A DNA stretch of 64,000 bases from Thioalkalivibrio sp. AKL19. GTDB taxonomy: Bacteria > Pseudomonadota > Gammaproteobacteria > Ectothiorhodospirales > Ectothiorhodospiraceae. Location of the stretch: assembly GCF_000420165.1 (NCBI RefSeq), contig NZ_ATUK01000011.1:124001-188000 (forward strand), given 5' to 3'. A program made the position numbers and the translations under genes. The notes beneath the pieces were generated by a model. That model did no database searches, had not been told where the DNA came from, and saw nothing but the letters and a program-made list of their open reading frames with translations. Positions 39,685 through 48,117 of the stretch are shown piece by piece; position 1 is the first letter of the stretch; each line of letters opens with the position of its first letter.

Positions 39685-41943
39685 TCAAGCCGGGCGCGAC
39701 CGCGTGAGCCGGTGGCCGGCGACCAGCAGGGCCGGGAGGACCAGCAGGTCGAACAGCAGGGCCGCGATCAGCCCGAAGGCGGTCAGCCAGCCAAAGGCGG
39801 CCGTGGGCTGGAAGTCGGACAGGGCCAGCAGCAGGAACTGAGCCACCAGCACGATGGTGGTGGCGGTAATCGCGCGACCGCTGCGGCGGAAGCTCCGGGC
39901 GAGGGCCCAGGCAACCGGGCTGCCACGCCCGCGGCGCTGGCGATAGTTGTGCAGGATGTGGATGGTGTCGTCCACGGCGATGCCGATGGCGACACTGGCA
40001 ATCATGGCCGTGGCCATGTCCAGCCAGATGCCCAGCAGGCCCATCAGGGCAAAGATCATCGCCACCGGTGCCAGGTTGGGGATCATGCTGAGGATGGTCA
40101 GGGGAACGGAGCGCCACATCAGCAGCATCAGCAGCGTGATCATCGCGGCCACGGCATACAGGCTGTGGAGCTGGCCCTGAATCAGCAGGCGCTCCTGGTC
40201 CGCAAACAGCCGTGCCATTCCGGCCATGTCCCATTTGAGGTCGGCCGGCGGGTTGGCCTCCAGATACACCCGCAGGTCGTCCATCAGTTCGTTGATGGCG
40301 CGGGCTCCGTGCGCGTTCAGGTTGAGCAGGATGCGGCTGCGTTCGAAGTCGCGGTCTACGGCATCGAACAGGTCGCGCCCGTCGTAGATGAACAGGTACT
40401 GGGCGACCAGGTTCGGGTCGTCGGGGATCCGGCGGTAGTCCGGGTCTTCCTCGTTGAAGGCCCAGTGCATTTCCGCGACCAGATCCGGCAGGGACAGGCT
40501 GTAGTCGACCTCCGGTCGCTGGTCCAGCCAGTGCTGTACGCGCTGGATCGCCTGCAGCCGCGCCGGGTCCTGGAGGCTGTCCCAGTCCGGGCCGTCGAAC
40601 ACCACCTCCAGTGCCATCACCCCGGAGAGTTCGCTCTCCACCGCGCGGGTGGCCTGGGTAATCGAGTGGTTGTCGTCAAAGAAGGCGTAGAGATCGGTCT
40701 CGACCTCGACATGCCGGATCTGCGGGATCGCCAGGGCCAGCAGGATGGCCGTGGCCAGCAGCACCCAGCCGGCCCGGCGGATCGCCAGGTGTGCCGCCAG
40801 CGCGGTCACGCGGTCGAGCAGGCGCAGCCCGCGCCGGGGCGCAAGCCAGTCTCCGCGGTCCCAGCGCAGCATGATCGCCGGCAGGAGCAGCAGCACGACC
40901 GCCGCGGCAACGAGGACGCCAAAGGCCCCGATCAGGCCAAAGGTCTCGATCGGCCGGATGCTGCTGACTTGCAGCGAGGCAAGCCCCGCCGCGGTGGTCA
41001 ACGCCATGAACCACGTGGGCCGGGCCACGGCGGCAAGCGCCGCTTCCACGCGCGCGCGCCCCTGGTGGCCGCGTTGCGCGGCGTGCAGCATGGCGTTGAA
41101 GAAGTGCATCAGCATTGCCACCGTGAGCGCCGTCAGCAACGGCGGCAGGATGGCGGAGATCAGCGTGAACGGGCGGTCCAGCAGGATCAGCAGGGCGATC
41201 GCGGGGCCGGTGACCGCACTGATGGTGGCGGCGGACAGCACGACCACCAGCGGGCGCCGGAACAGCCACCACAGGAGCAGGAGGCTCACGGTCATGGTGC
41301 CCGGAACCAGGAAGGCGAGGTCCTTGATCATCGCCCGGAGCTGGGCGACATCCAGGGCAATGTGTCCGGCGATGGCCGCCAGCTCGTCTTCCAGTTCGTT
41401 TTCGCGGATTCGGTCGCGCAGCAGGCGTTCCAGCTGCAGGCGTTGCAGGCTGTTGTCGAGGGCGTGCGGTCGCACGACCACGGCCAGCGCCTCGCCTCCG
41501 GTGCCGGCCACCAGGCCGGGGGCGAAGCGATCGCGCAGCACCCGCTCGCGCCATTGTTCCGGGGTGCGTTCGTCCAGTGCCCGGCCGTCGACCAGACGAT
41601 CCACCGTGAAGCCGTCCGCCGTTGCGCGAATGTGGTCCAAAGTAGTGATCGCCAGCACCCGTTCGACGGCGGGGTCGGCCTCCATGTCCCGTGCCAGCAT
41701 ATCGATGCGTTCCAGGAAGTCCGCTTCGAACAGATCGCTTCCGGTGAACAGGCCGACCAGCACCTGATCCTGGGGGAAGCGTTCGCGCAGTTCGCGATCG
41801 AAGGTGACGGCCGGGGCGTCCTCGGGGAAATAGGATTCTGGGGCGTTGTCCAGATTGACCTGCAGCAGGACGGGGCCGGGCAGGAGGATCAGCAGGGCCA
41901 GGATCCCCAGCGCGAGCAGGGGATGCCCCCGGAGCCAGCGCAT
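39685..41943 (-). CDS. MMPL/RND-superfamily exporter
   Basis: Inner-membrane exporter of 752 aa with two RND halves: helix 1, a periplasmic loop (residues about 30-205), five helices including VPGTMTVSLLLLWWLF and IETFGLIGAFGVLVAAAVVLL, then the second half from AIRRAGWVLLATAILL with its own loop and final helices (GIAVDDTIHILHNYRQRR). The SVAIGIAVDDTIH motif is typical of the COG1033 group. Such exporters move lipids or hydrophobic small molecules and are often encoded with a LolA-like carrier and an outer-membrane beta-barrel, as here. The start directly overlaps the stop of the beta-barrel gene (1 base). Confidence 0.9.
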   Translation of the reverse strand: MRWLRGHPLLALGILALLILLPGPVLLQVNLDNAPESYFPEDAPAVTFDRELRERFPQDQVLVGLFTGSDLFEADFLERIDMLARDMEADPAVERVLAITTLDHIRATADGFTVDRLVDGRALDERTPEQWRERVLRDRFAPGLVAGTGGEALAVVVRPHALDNSLQRLQLERLLRDRIRENELEDELAAIAGHIALDVAQLRAMIKDLAFLVPGTMTVSLLLLWWLFRRPLVVVLSAATISAVTGPAIALLILLDRPFTLISAILPPLLTALTVAMLMHFFNAMLHAAQRGHQGRARVEAALAAVARPTWFMALTTAAGLASLQVSSIRPIETFGLIGAFGVLVAAAVVLLLLPAIMLRWDRGDWLAPRRGLRLLDRVTALAAHLAIRRAGWVLLATAILLALAIPQIRHVEVETDLYAFFDDNHSITQATRAVESELSGVMALEVVFDGPDWDSLQDPARLQAIQRVQHWLDQRPEVDYSLSLPDLVAEMHWAFNEEDPDYRRIPDDPNLVAQYLFIYDGRDLFDAVDRDFERSRILLNLNAHGARAINELMDDLRVYLEANPPADLKWDMAGMARLFADQERLLIQGQLHSLYAVAAMITLLMLLMWRSVPLTILSMIPNLAPVAMIFALMGLLGIWLDMATAMIASVAIGIAVDDTIHILHNYRQRRGRGSPVAWALARSFRRSGRAITATTIVLVAQFLLLALSDFQPTAAFGWLTAFGLIAALLFDLLVLPALLVAGHRLTRSRPA

Positions 41944-43763
41944 CAGAACTGACCCCGCCAGCCCGTCACCAGCATGCGGTTATCGCGATAGAAGCCCCCG
42001 GCGGTACCCTCGGCACCGTCCAGCCAGTGCAGGCCGATATAAAATTCCATGGGCTCGCGGGCAATCCACGCGAGTTCCGGGTTCAGGTAGATGTCGCGCC
42101 GGTTCAGGCCAACCGAGTACCGCATGCGGGCGCGCCAGTTGTGGCCGGCAAACGGGCTTTCCAGTTCCCCGGTCAGGAAGTAGCTCTCCTGGGCATCCAG
42201 CATGTCCCCGGCATTCAGGAGGTGCTGGCCGGCCAGTTGCGTGGTCATGCGGAAATCTCCGTCACCGGGGAAGCCCTCGGCACCGATCACCCAGTCGACG
42301 CCTTCCACCGTGGTCTGGCGCAGATCGTCCGCGCGGGTGACCGGTACATCGCTGAGCCAGGCGGCCTCGGCCCGCCAGGTCCAGGCGCCGGTGGCAAAGG
42401 CGGTGTCACCGCCGACCACCCAGGTGCGCGGGTGCACGGCCTCCAGCGTCGGGTCGCCGGCGGGCTGGCCGGTCAGGATGGCCTGGCGGGTATCGGCATC
42501 GAAGCGGTAGTAGGGCTGCGAGTGCCGGGCGCGCTGGATGGTCACGGCAAAGTCGGCGCCCCGCCCGGAGCGCCCCAGCCGCACCCCGGCGCCGCCGTTG
42601 CCGGAGACATCGTCGTCGAGCGTGGCCTGTTCGATCAGGGGCGCGAGTGCCGGGTCCTGCGGCAGCCCCAGCAGGCGGCCGCGGTTGCGGTCCACCGGGT
42701 GCCAGAGGCTGTCGCGATCGGGCAGCTCCGCCGGCCGGAAGATGGGCAGGAACACCAGGTCGGCGTGCCAGGGCCCCTCGAAGAATTCCGCGCGGATGGC
42801 GGGATTCGCGCGGCGGCGTTCGCCGTAGGGGTCCAGCCCGAAGCGGGTCAGATCCTTGGTGCTGAGCCGGTCGGTGGGTGGAATCTCGTCCACCCGTCCC
42901 CACAGGATGCGCTGGGTGCCGACCGTGATGCGCGTGCGGTCGCCGCGGTAACGCAGGAAGTTCTCGTCGTAGTCGGCGCGGGCCCGCGTCGTGCGCGGAT
43001 AGTCGCCACCCTGTTGCGCCTGGACGTCCAGGCGGGCGCCCAGGCGCAGGTCCCAGTCCTCGTTCAGGCTGTGCCGGGCGCTGACCACAGCGCGCCCGTG
43101 CTGCACGTAATCCACGGGGCGCCCGGACGTGCCCAGACCCCCGAGTTCGACCATCGCCTCGTCGACGCGCAGGTCCCAGGCGGAGGTGCCGGTTTCGGTT
43201 TCCGCCTCTGTGTCCTCGTCCGGCCGTTCACCAAATACAAATTCGCGCCGTGTTTCGCCGTCGTCCTGGGCCCCCACGCGGGCCCCCGAACCCGAAGCCG
43301 ATGCCGATGCCGATGCCGATGCCGATGCCGATGCCGATGCCGATGCCGATGCCGATGCCGATGCCGATGCCGATGCCGATGCCGATGCCGATGCCGATGC
43401 CGAGTCCGTGGGTTGGGGGGGTCGCGGTGGTGCGGCGTTCGCTGGGTCGGCGGCCCTGGCCTGGCCGGCAGGGATATCCGGGCTCGACAGGACGGCGCCC
43501 ACCTGCAGGGTGCGTTCGTCGCCGGTGAAGGCGTGCGGATTGTGCTCGAACAGAAGCCGGACCGTTTCCTGGATCGAGGTGTGTTGGTCCGGGCGCAGGT
43601 GCTCGGCCAAGTCCCAGAGGGTGTCGCCCGGCTGAACCGTATAGGGTCCCGGAGGGGCGGCCGCCAGGGGCAGGGGGCCAAGCACCAGCAACGCGGCGAG
43701 GGCCAGGGCGGGGTGCCCTCCAGCCCGGAGGCCGTCGGCGTTATGGGCGATAGGGGCGCGCAA
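41943..43763 (-). CDS. LysM-like/Ala-Ser repeat/beta-barrel outer-membrane protein
   Basis: 606 aa. A probable signal peptide (hydrophobic ALALAALLVLGPLPLAAA) precedes a FimV/LysM-like peptidoglycan-binding segment (YTVQPGDTLWDLAEHLRPDQ), a low-complexity Ala-Ser linker encoded by a hexanucleotide repeat, and a long C-terminal DUF1302-like porin domain with alternating aromatic beta strands (NFLRYRGDRTRITVGTQRI, AGHNWRARMRYSVGLNRR) ending in GWRGQF, a terminal Phe typical of outer-membrane barrels. The start is unsure: TTG 43763 overlaps the upstream gene by 23 nt and lacks a ribosome site. It is probably the outer-membrane partner of the MMPL exporter. Confidence 0.8.
   Translation of the reverse strand: MRAPIAHNADGLRAGGHPALALAALLVLGPLPLAAAPPGPYTVQPGDTLWDLAEHLRPDQHTSIQETVRLLFEHNPHAFTGDERTLQVGAVLSSPDIPAGQARAADPANAAPPRPPQPTDSASASASASASASASASASASASASASASASASASASGSGARVGAQDDGETRREFVFGERPDEDTEAETETGTSAWDLRVDEAMVELGGLGTSGRPVDYVQHGRAVVSARHSLNEDWDLRLGARLDVQAQQGGDYPRTTRARADYDENFLRYRGDRTRITVGTQRILWGRVDEIPPTDRLSTKDLTRFGLDPYGERRRANPAIRAEFFEGPWHADLVFLPIFRPAELPDRDSLWHPVDRNRGRLLGLPQDPALAPLIEQATLDDDVSGNGGAGVRLGRSGRGADFAVTIQRARHSQPYYRFDADTRQAILTGQPAGDPTLEAVHPRTWVVGGDTAFATGAWTWRAEAAWLSDVPVTRADDLRQTTVEGVDWVIGAEGFPGDGDFRMTTQLAGQHLLNAGDMLDAQESYFLTGELESPFAGHNWRARMRYSVGLNRRDIYLNPELAWIAREPMEFYIGLHWLDGAEGTAGGFYRDNRMLVTGWRGQF
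43297..43398. repeat. Hexanucleotide tandem repeat, 17 units of GCCGAT
   Basis: Seventeen uninterrupted GCCGAT units, followed by one altered unit (GCCGAG). On the coding (minus) strand each unit adds one Ala-Ser pair. Unit changes keep the reading frame. Confidence 0.97.
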
Positions 43764-44556
43764 GGCTCGGGTCCGACAGGCCGCGGATGGTGAACAACTC
43801 GCTCGGCAGCCCGCTGTTGTAGGTCACGTCCTCGACCTCGAGGATGGTGGTGCGGTCGCTGGCGAGATCGGTCATGGCGCTGCGGGTGACTGTCCAGTAG
43901 CCCTGGATGTCCTCGATCCGCTGGACCTCCAGGCGTTTGGACGGTTCGTCCCCCCCTTCGTACAGGTCAATTCGCAGCGGCAGCAGGGTCTCCTTGTGGA
44001 TCCAGCTGACGCGCTTGCTGTAGACGGAGTTGCCGGAGTCCACGGGGATGCTTTCGAGGATAGTGACGGGCGCCCCTTCGTAGGTTTCCTCGCCCAGGAT
44101 GCGATGGTGGTCCTTGTGTGGTTCGCGGTCTTCCAGATCCTCGAAATAGAGTTCCGACTGCACGAAGCTGCCGCCCCGGTTCTCGCTGCTGATGCGGCGC
44201 TCGCGCTGGATGGCGGGGAGATACAACCACTGATCGACGTCACCCCCGGGGTGGTTGTGGATCAGGATGGCGGTGTCGGCGATGTTGCGCGGCGAGGTGA
44301 AGCGGATGAGGTTGCGGCTGGCGCCGGGCTCGTCGCCTTCCAGGCGGTATTCGTAGCTTTCGCGTACCCGCTCGCGGCGGCCGCCGCCGGTGAGGGTCAT
44401 GATGCCGCGGGTGACGGCGTCATCGCCGTCCGGGCGTTCGTGCACTGCGCGCGCCAGATCGCGTGCCGCGGATTCCTCGGCCAGGGCCGCGGTGGGGAGA
44501 GCGGCGGCCGACAGCAGCAGGGCCGTGCCGGCGAATATGGCGATCCGGGTCATCAT
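43741..44556 (-). CDS. Outer membrane lipoprotein-sorting (LolA-like, COG2834) protein
   Basis: 271 aa, exported: signal peptide MMTRIAIFAGTALLLSAAAL with cleavage near AALAEE. The mature part has the LolA/LppX-like incomplete-barrel pattern: GIMTLTGGGRRERVRESYEYRLEG is split here across two strands, then RNLIRFTSPRNIADTAILIH, QWLYLPAIQRERRIS, SELYFEDL and KRVSWIHKETLLPLRIDLYE. Proteins of this COG are repeatedly encoded beside MMPL exporters and probably carry the lipid or hydrophobic cargo across the periplasm. It starts 4 bp after the ThiF-like gene stop. Confidence 0.87.
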   Translation of the reverse strand: MMTRIAIFAGTALLLSAAALPTAALAEESAARDLARAVHERPDGDDAVTRGIMTLTGGGRRERVRESYEYRLEGDEPGASRNLIRFTSPRNIADTAILIHNHPGGDVDQWLYLPAIQRERRISSENRGGSFVQSELYFEDLEDREPHKDHHRILGEETYEGAPVTILESIPVDSGNSVYSKRVSWIHKETLLPLRIDLYEGGDEPSKRLEVQRIEDIQGYWTVTRSAMTDLASDRTTILEVEDVTYNSGLPSELFTIRGLSDPSLARPYRP

Positions 44557-44560
44557 GGCG

Positions 44561-45463
44561 TCATTGTACTCCCGGGTTTGCGGCCCGCTGTTGGGCGCGC
44601 TGGGCGTGCAGTCGCTTGCGGGCCATGCGGATCAGCAGGCGATGCAGCGGGTTGCGGTTGCCGCCCGGGCGCCACGTCCGCGCCAGGCGCTGGCGGTAGG
44701 CATCGAAATGCACGCCCCGCGGGGCCCACGTGACCGTCCCGCGGCCCAGCAAGAGCTTGAGCACCTCGGTTCCCATGACGCCGGCGCACAGGTCGCAGGC
44801 CATGGGCGTGGAGGGCCCGCGCCGCGCGGCCAGGTCGACGGCTGTCGGGTCGGCCAGGTAGCCCATCTGCAGCATGGCGGGGGCCAGCCCAATCATGAAA
44901 CGAAGCGCCAGCTCCTCGTCGTCCAGGCCGTCATGCAGGTCGAAGTAGGCATCGAAGCTCATCCCGCCGGGACGGAAGTTCAGGAGCGCCGCCCCCATAC
45001 CGAGGGGCGCCACCGTGACGGCCGGGATGCCGCGCTCGGCGCAGGCCGCGAACACCTGGCGCCGGATGTCGAAGGCGAAGAAGTCGAGGCCATCGACATA
45101 GACATCCACGCCGGCGAGGAACGCATCGAGGTTGTCCGGACTGATGCCCTGCGGGAACGCGTCGATCTCGAGCTCCGGGTTGATGTCCCGGGCCATCTCT
45201 TCCAGCACCTCGACCTTGGGCCGGTCCAGGCGCGACAGGGCCGCCCCGACCTGGCGGTTCATGTTGTGCAGTTCGAAGATATCCGGATCAGCGATGCGGA
45301 AGTGGCCCACGCCAAGGCGAACGAGGGTCAGCAGGTGGGCCCCGCCGACGCCACCGAGGCCGGCGATCGCGATCCGCGCCCCGCGCAGCCGCTGTAGCTC
45401 GCCGGCGGTGACCCAGCCAACCGTGCGGGCAAAGGCCGTCTGGTAGTTGAACCCGGAACTCAA
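44561..45463 (-). CDS. ThiF/MoeB/HesA-type E1-like adenylyltransferase
   Basis: 300 aa. N-terminal Rossmann ATP-binding site IAGLGGVGGAHLLTLVRLG, the acidic IADPDIFELHNMNRQ with the Arg that contacts ATP, and KVEVLEEMARDINPE. A C-terminal CDLC may bind zinc, but I see only one CxxC of the usual two. Such enzymes adenylate a carboxyl end, commonly of a ubiquitin-like sulfur carrier; none is encoded here, so a small-molecule or peptide substrate is possible. The TTG start overlaps the stop of the acyltransferase gene as TTGA, so the two are coupled. Confidence 0.85.
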   Translation of the reverse strand: MSSGFNYQTAFARTVGWVTAGELQRLRGARIAIAGLGGVGGAHLLTLVRLGVGHFRIADPDIFELHNMNRQVGAALSRLDRPKVEVLEEMARDINPELEIDAFPQGISPDNLDAFLAGVDVYVDGLDFFAFDIRRQVFAACAERGIPAVTVAPLGMGAALLNFRPGGMSFDAYFDLHDGLDDEELALRFMIGLAPAMLQMGYLADPTAVDLAARRGPSTPMACDLCAGVMGTEVLKLLLGRGTVTWAPRGVHFDAYRQRLARTWRPGGNRNPLHRLLIRMARKRLHAQRAQQRAANPGVQ

Positions 45464-46335
45464 TTCAGCAACCTGCGGTGTCCATTTTCGGGTCCTGCCT
45501 GCTGCGGCAGGGGCGCCCGCCCTGCCCGCAAGCCCGCAGGCCGCATGGCGACGCCGGGTGGCCAGGCCACCCTCATCGGCATGGAGGTCAGGAGAGGCCG
45601 CGGCTCACGCAGCAGGGTGGCCTCCACATGCCGACACAGTTCACTCAAAGCACTCGAACGCCGGATGCTTTCGTGGGCCTCGCCGGAATCGATGTAGAAC
45701 GCCGCGCGCTTGCCGTGGTAGTGCACGACCTCGCCGATCTGGGTGAACTCCAGCCCGGTGTGACGCAGGATCCGGGCAAGGGCTGGCTCCATCATGGCGA
45801 AGGCATGCTGCTTGCGGTAGTGCACGCATAGCAGGGTCGCGGCCACGAACAGGCTGACCGCCAGGATCGGGAATACGCGAATCTGGTCCGGCGAAAGCTT
45901 CAGGGCCTCGATGTCGCCGATCGGCGTGGCGGCCTCGCCGTTGCGCCGACGAAACATGCTGTGCACGGCAAGGCGGGATACCTCGCAGATGCTGTTGCGC
46001 TCCAGACGGTCGGGGCGCCAGGCACTGTCGAAAAAGCTGTCGTGGCAATGGCGTTCCATCGGCAACTGTCCGATCGGGTCCCCCGTGTCGACATGCACCA
46101 CCCGCACGCAGCCGGCCGCCATCCTGCTGGGCTTGTGTTCCAGCAGGCAATGCCAGGCCTGGGTGTCGTACTCGTCGACCTCCTTGTGGCCAGGACAGTC
46201 TTCCTCGCGTTCGAAGCCGAATTCCCTGCAGTACACCTGATAGCGAAGGTGCTGGATGTCCTCCAGGTTTCGCCCGGTCCGCTTGGAGAGCTCGAAGTAC
46301 CGCTTGAACGCGCTTACCACCGAGTCGCTTTCCAC
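45460..46335 (-). CDS. PEP-CTERM/exosortase-associated acyltransferase (LuxI-like fold), copy 1
   Basis: 291 aa, of the TIGR03694-type family related to N-acyl-homoserine-lactone synthases. Seen: LRYQVYCREFGFEREED (LuxI-like N-terminal Arg-x-x-x-[FY] pattern), SRMAAGCVRVV, and the hallmark CEVSRLAVHSMFRRR. The C-terminal tail (Pro/Arg-rich, after residue 250) looks disordered. The GTG at 46335 (MESDSVVSAFKRYF) is chosen because AGGAGG lies 9 nt upstream; no ATG is near. It follows the second acyltransferase by 2 nt. The acyl product is unknown. Confidence 0.85.
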   Translation of the reverse strand: MESDSVVSAFKRYFELSKRTGRNLEDIQHLRYQVYCREFGFEREEDCPGHKEVDEYDTQAWHCLLEHKPSRMAAGCVRVVHVDTGDPIGQLPMERHCHDSFFDSAWRPDRLERNSICEVSRLAVHSMFRRRNGEAATPIGDIEALKLSPDQIRVFPILAVSLFVAATLLCVHYRKQHAFAMMEPALARILRHTGLEFTQIGEVVHYHGKRAAFYIDSGEAHESIRRSSALSELCRHVEATLLREPRPLLTSMPMRVAWPPGVAMRPAGLRAGRAPLPQQAGPENGHRRLLN

Positions 46336-46337
46336 GA

Positions 46338-47054
46338 CTAAATTCCTCCTGCCGCAACCTTCGCCGTACCCAGGACCGGGTCGAATGGGTCGGCAGCCCC
46401 CGCATGCTGTTGCCTGCGCCCCAGACCGGGATCCTCCCATGCAGTGTAGTGCGGAACTTCCGAAGGTGCCGGAAGCCGCAATCGCTGCCGCCAGGCCTGA
46501 AGGGCCGCGCCCGCTTCGTCGGTGTGTGTCAGGCAGGGAATGCGCGTGCCGCGATGCCGGTGCGGGGCGCCACACACATCGACGGGCAGGCCGTGAACCC
46601 GCAGCAGGCGCGCGAGCGCCGGGCGCACCAGAAAGAACATGCGCGAGTACCCATGACGCTGTGCGTACTCCTGCGATGCCTGACACAAGTGGTAGAGCAC
46701 CTCGGGCGATGCCCCGCGCACGATCAGGCGCGAAACCTCCACCGCCGGACGATCGGGATCGGGCACTACCTCGGGGAACAGTCGACAGTTTGCCGTGGTT
46801 GGCAGGGGACGTTTGCCCGGCAGGATCAGGCGCATGGTGCCGACCCAGCGCGCTTCCGGCGGGTGGCCCTCGTGCCCGACCAGGAAATGTTCGGCATGCT
46901 CGTCGAAGGCGTCGCGCTCGATTCCCTCTGGGTGCTGCTCGGCCGGTTCGAATCCGGTTTCACGGCAGTACACTTCGTATCGCAGCCGGAAATGAATGCG
47001 TCGAGCGGCCTCGGAACGGGCGAGGTAGGCGCGGAGCCGGCCGGCGCTATTCAC
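46338..47054 (-). CDS. PEP-CTERM/exosortase-associated acyltransferase (LuxI-like fold), copy 2
   Basis: 238 aa, same family as the next gene but clearly diverged. Motifs: FRLRYEVYCRETGFEPAEQ, ARWVGTMRLILPGKRPLP, and EVSRLIVRGASPEV. It likely uses an acyl-ACP or acyl-CoA donor like other LuxI-fold enzymes. The GTG start at 47054 has no ribosome site; a 31-codon open frame (47047-47142) overlaps it and could provide coupled re-initiation. First large gene of the divergent minus-strand operon. Confidence 0.82.
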   Translation of the reverse strand: MNSAGRLRAYLARSEAARRIHFRLRYEVYCRETGFEPAEQHPEGIERDAFDEHAEHFLVGHEGHPPEARWVGTMRLILPGKRPLPTTANCRLFPEVVPDPDRPAVEVSRLIVRGASPEVLYHLCQASQEYAQRHGYSRMFFLVRPALARLLRVHGLPVDVCGAPHRHRGTRIPCLTHTDEAGAALQAWRQRLRLPAPSEVPHYTAWEDPGLGRRQQHAGAADPFDPVLGTAKVAAGGI

Positions 47055-47142
47055 GCGAGAGGGCGCATCCGGGATCGGATGCGACGGGTGGTTGCGGGGT
47101 CGCGCTCGCGACCGTCGTGGAAATGGCCATCCAGTTATTCAT
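47047..47142 (-). CDS. Possible 31-residue leader ORF before acyltransferase copy 2
   Basis: ATG 47142 opens MNNWMAISTTVASATPQPP and ends at TAG 47047, overlapping the GTG start of the acyltransferase (47054) as GTGAATAG. Only a weak GAG precedes it. The only support is the overlap and the missing ribosome site of the next gene. Confidence 0.2.
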   Translation of the reverse strand: MNNWMAISTTVASATPQPPVASDPGCALSRE

Positions 47143-47182
47143 GTATCTGCTCTCATGGTTCGGAGATGGGTTGCCGCCCGTT

Positions 47183-47755
47183 TCAGGCCGCAGCGTTTGC
47201 AAACTCCAGCCCGACCCCCCGGGGGCTGGAAAATACGACGACTCCGTCGCGTACCCTGCCACCCGGGATCACGACCCGTATGGACGTGCCGGGGGGCAAC
47301 CGTGGCTGGTAGCGCAGGGGCATGACCCGTGCGCCAAATCGCGAGAGGTCCACCAGCCGGCAGCGAGCCGGCTCTCCCCGAACCCACATCTCCGTGAGCA
47401 GGTTGACCATCTCGCGCGGCCAGCGACGCCGCTCCTCGCGCGCGGGCGCACCACCGTGGGCGTCCTGCCCTTCGCCGAACTGCCATGCCATGGCCGCACC
47501 CCAGTGCCGTTCCTTCGCCGAGCCGGCATAGATCTGTGCCTGCGCGGGGTGCGTGACCGGTGGCGAACCCAGCCGGTCGATCAGTGCCGCGACAAAGCTC
47601 GCGGAGACCTGTTCGTACTCCCCGGCGGTTTCCAGGTCCTGATAAAGCTGGCCGTGGACCTCGTCGAGGATGCGGAGCCGCTCGTCCCAGGTCTCGTTCG
47701 CGATCGCCGGGAACCAGAAGTCCGCGAGTTCCAGTGCCAACTTTTCATGACTCAT
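47183..47755 (-). CDS. PilZ domain protein
   Basis: 190 aa. Residues about 1-105 are a helical domain without a family I know (KLALELADFWFPAIANETW). The C-terminal PilZ domain shows RRRWPREMVNLLTEMWVRG, then DLSRFGARVMPLRYQP and PRGVGLEF, matching the RxxxR and (D/N)xSxxG c-di-GMP binding motifs. It lies at the head of the minus-strand set, facing the exosortase operon, and could make either set respond to c-di-GMP; this is an inference. ATG 47755 is preceded by AAGGAT. Confidence 0.88.
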   Translation of the reverse strand: MSHEKLALELADFWFPAIANETWDERLRILDEVHGQLYQDLETAGEYEQVSASFVAALIDRLGSPPVTHPAQAQIYAGSAKERHWGAAMAWQFGEGQDAHGGAPAREERRRWPREMVNLLTEMWVRGEPARCRLVDLSRFGARVMPLRYQPRLPPGTSIRVVIPGGRVRDGVVVFSSPRGVGLEFANAAA

Positions 47756-48117
47756 CAGTGATCCTTGATGGTCGGTGCAGGTGCGCCTGCAGGCTTGAGA
47801 CTCTACCCTGAGAAGTCATTAGCAAACCTTGTTCCAGTCCACAGAAAGGACCGGGATTGCTTCGCCCGGGCGCGCTTCCGGCGCCGTGATCTGCGCGTCA
47901 GTTCGCGGGATGTAAACAATCCCGACATTTGTGGACAGTCCTGAGCAAACCCACTTCAATGAACCTGGAATTCTCCAAACCCCGGTGCTGCCGACGAGTG
48001 ATGTCGACGCCGGGTGGTCCCGGCGCAAATGCAGGCGCGTCCGGGGGACAGTATTCGCTGCAGACCGGCCCACGGGCGCTACCAGGCGCCGGTGCGGTCG
48101 GCGGGAAGTTGGGTTGC
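47756..48117. other. Divergent promoter region of the exosortase locus
   Basis: 362 bp with no gene, between the PilZ gene (minus) and the chain-length gene (plus). It contains a small inverted repeat GGGATGTAAACAATCCC (47908-47924) and a weak GG-N10-GC arrangement (47933-47946) that could be a poor sigma-54 site for the plus strand. Confidence 0.5.

Noticed and set aside
39712-41952. 746-aa plus-strand open frame opposite the MMPL gene
   Set aside because: Gln/Gly/His-rich shadow of a clear membrane-protein gene; no hydrophobic or domain pattern of its own.
43297-43398. CRISPR or phase-variable frameshift switch
   Set aside because: Units are 6 bp without spacers, so not CRISPR, and copy changes stay in frame, so no on/off switch.
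44561-45463. Calling the ThiF-like gene moeB or thiF
   Set aside because: No sulfur-carrier or thiamine/molybdopterin gene is nearby and only one CxxC is seen; a general E1-like name is safer.
47932-47947. Sigma-54 promoter for the chain-length operon
   Set aside because: GG and GC are spaced by 10 bp, but the surrounding bases (TGGACAG, GAGC) match the consensus poorly; noted only in the intergenic entry.
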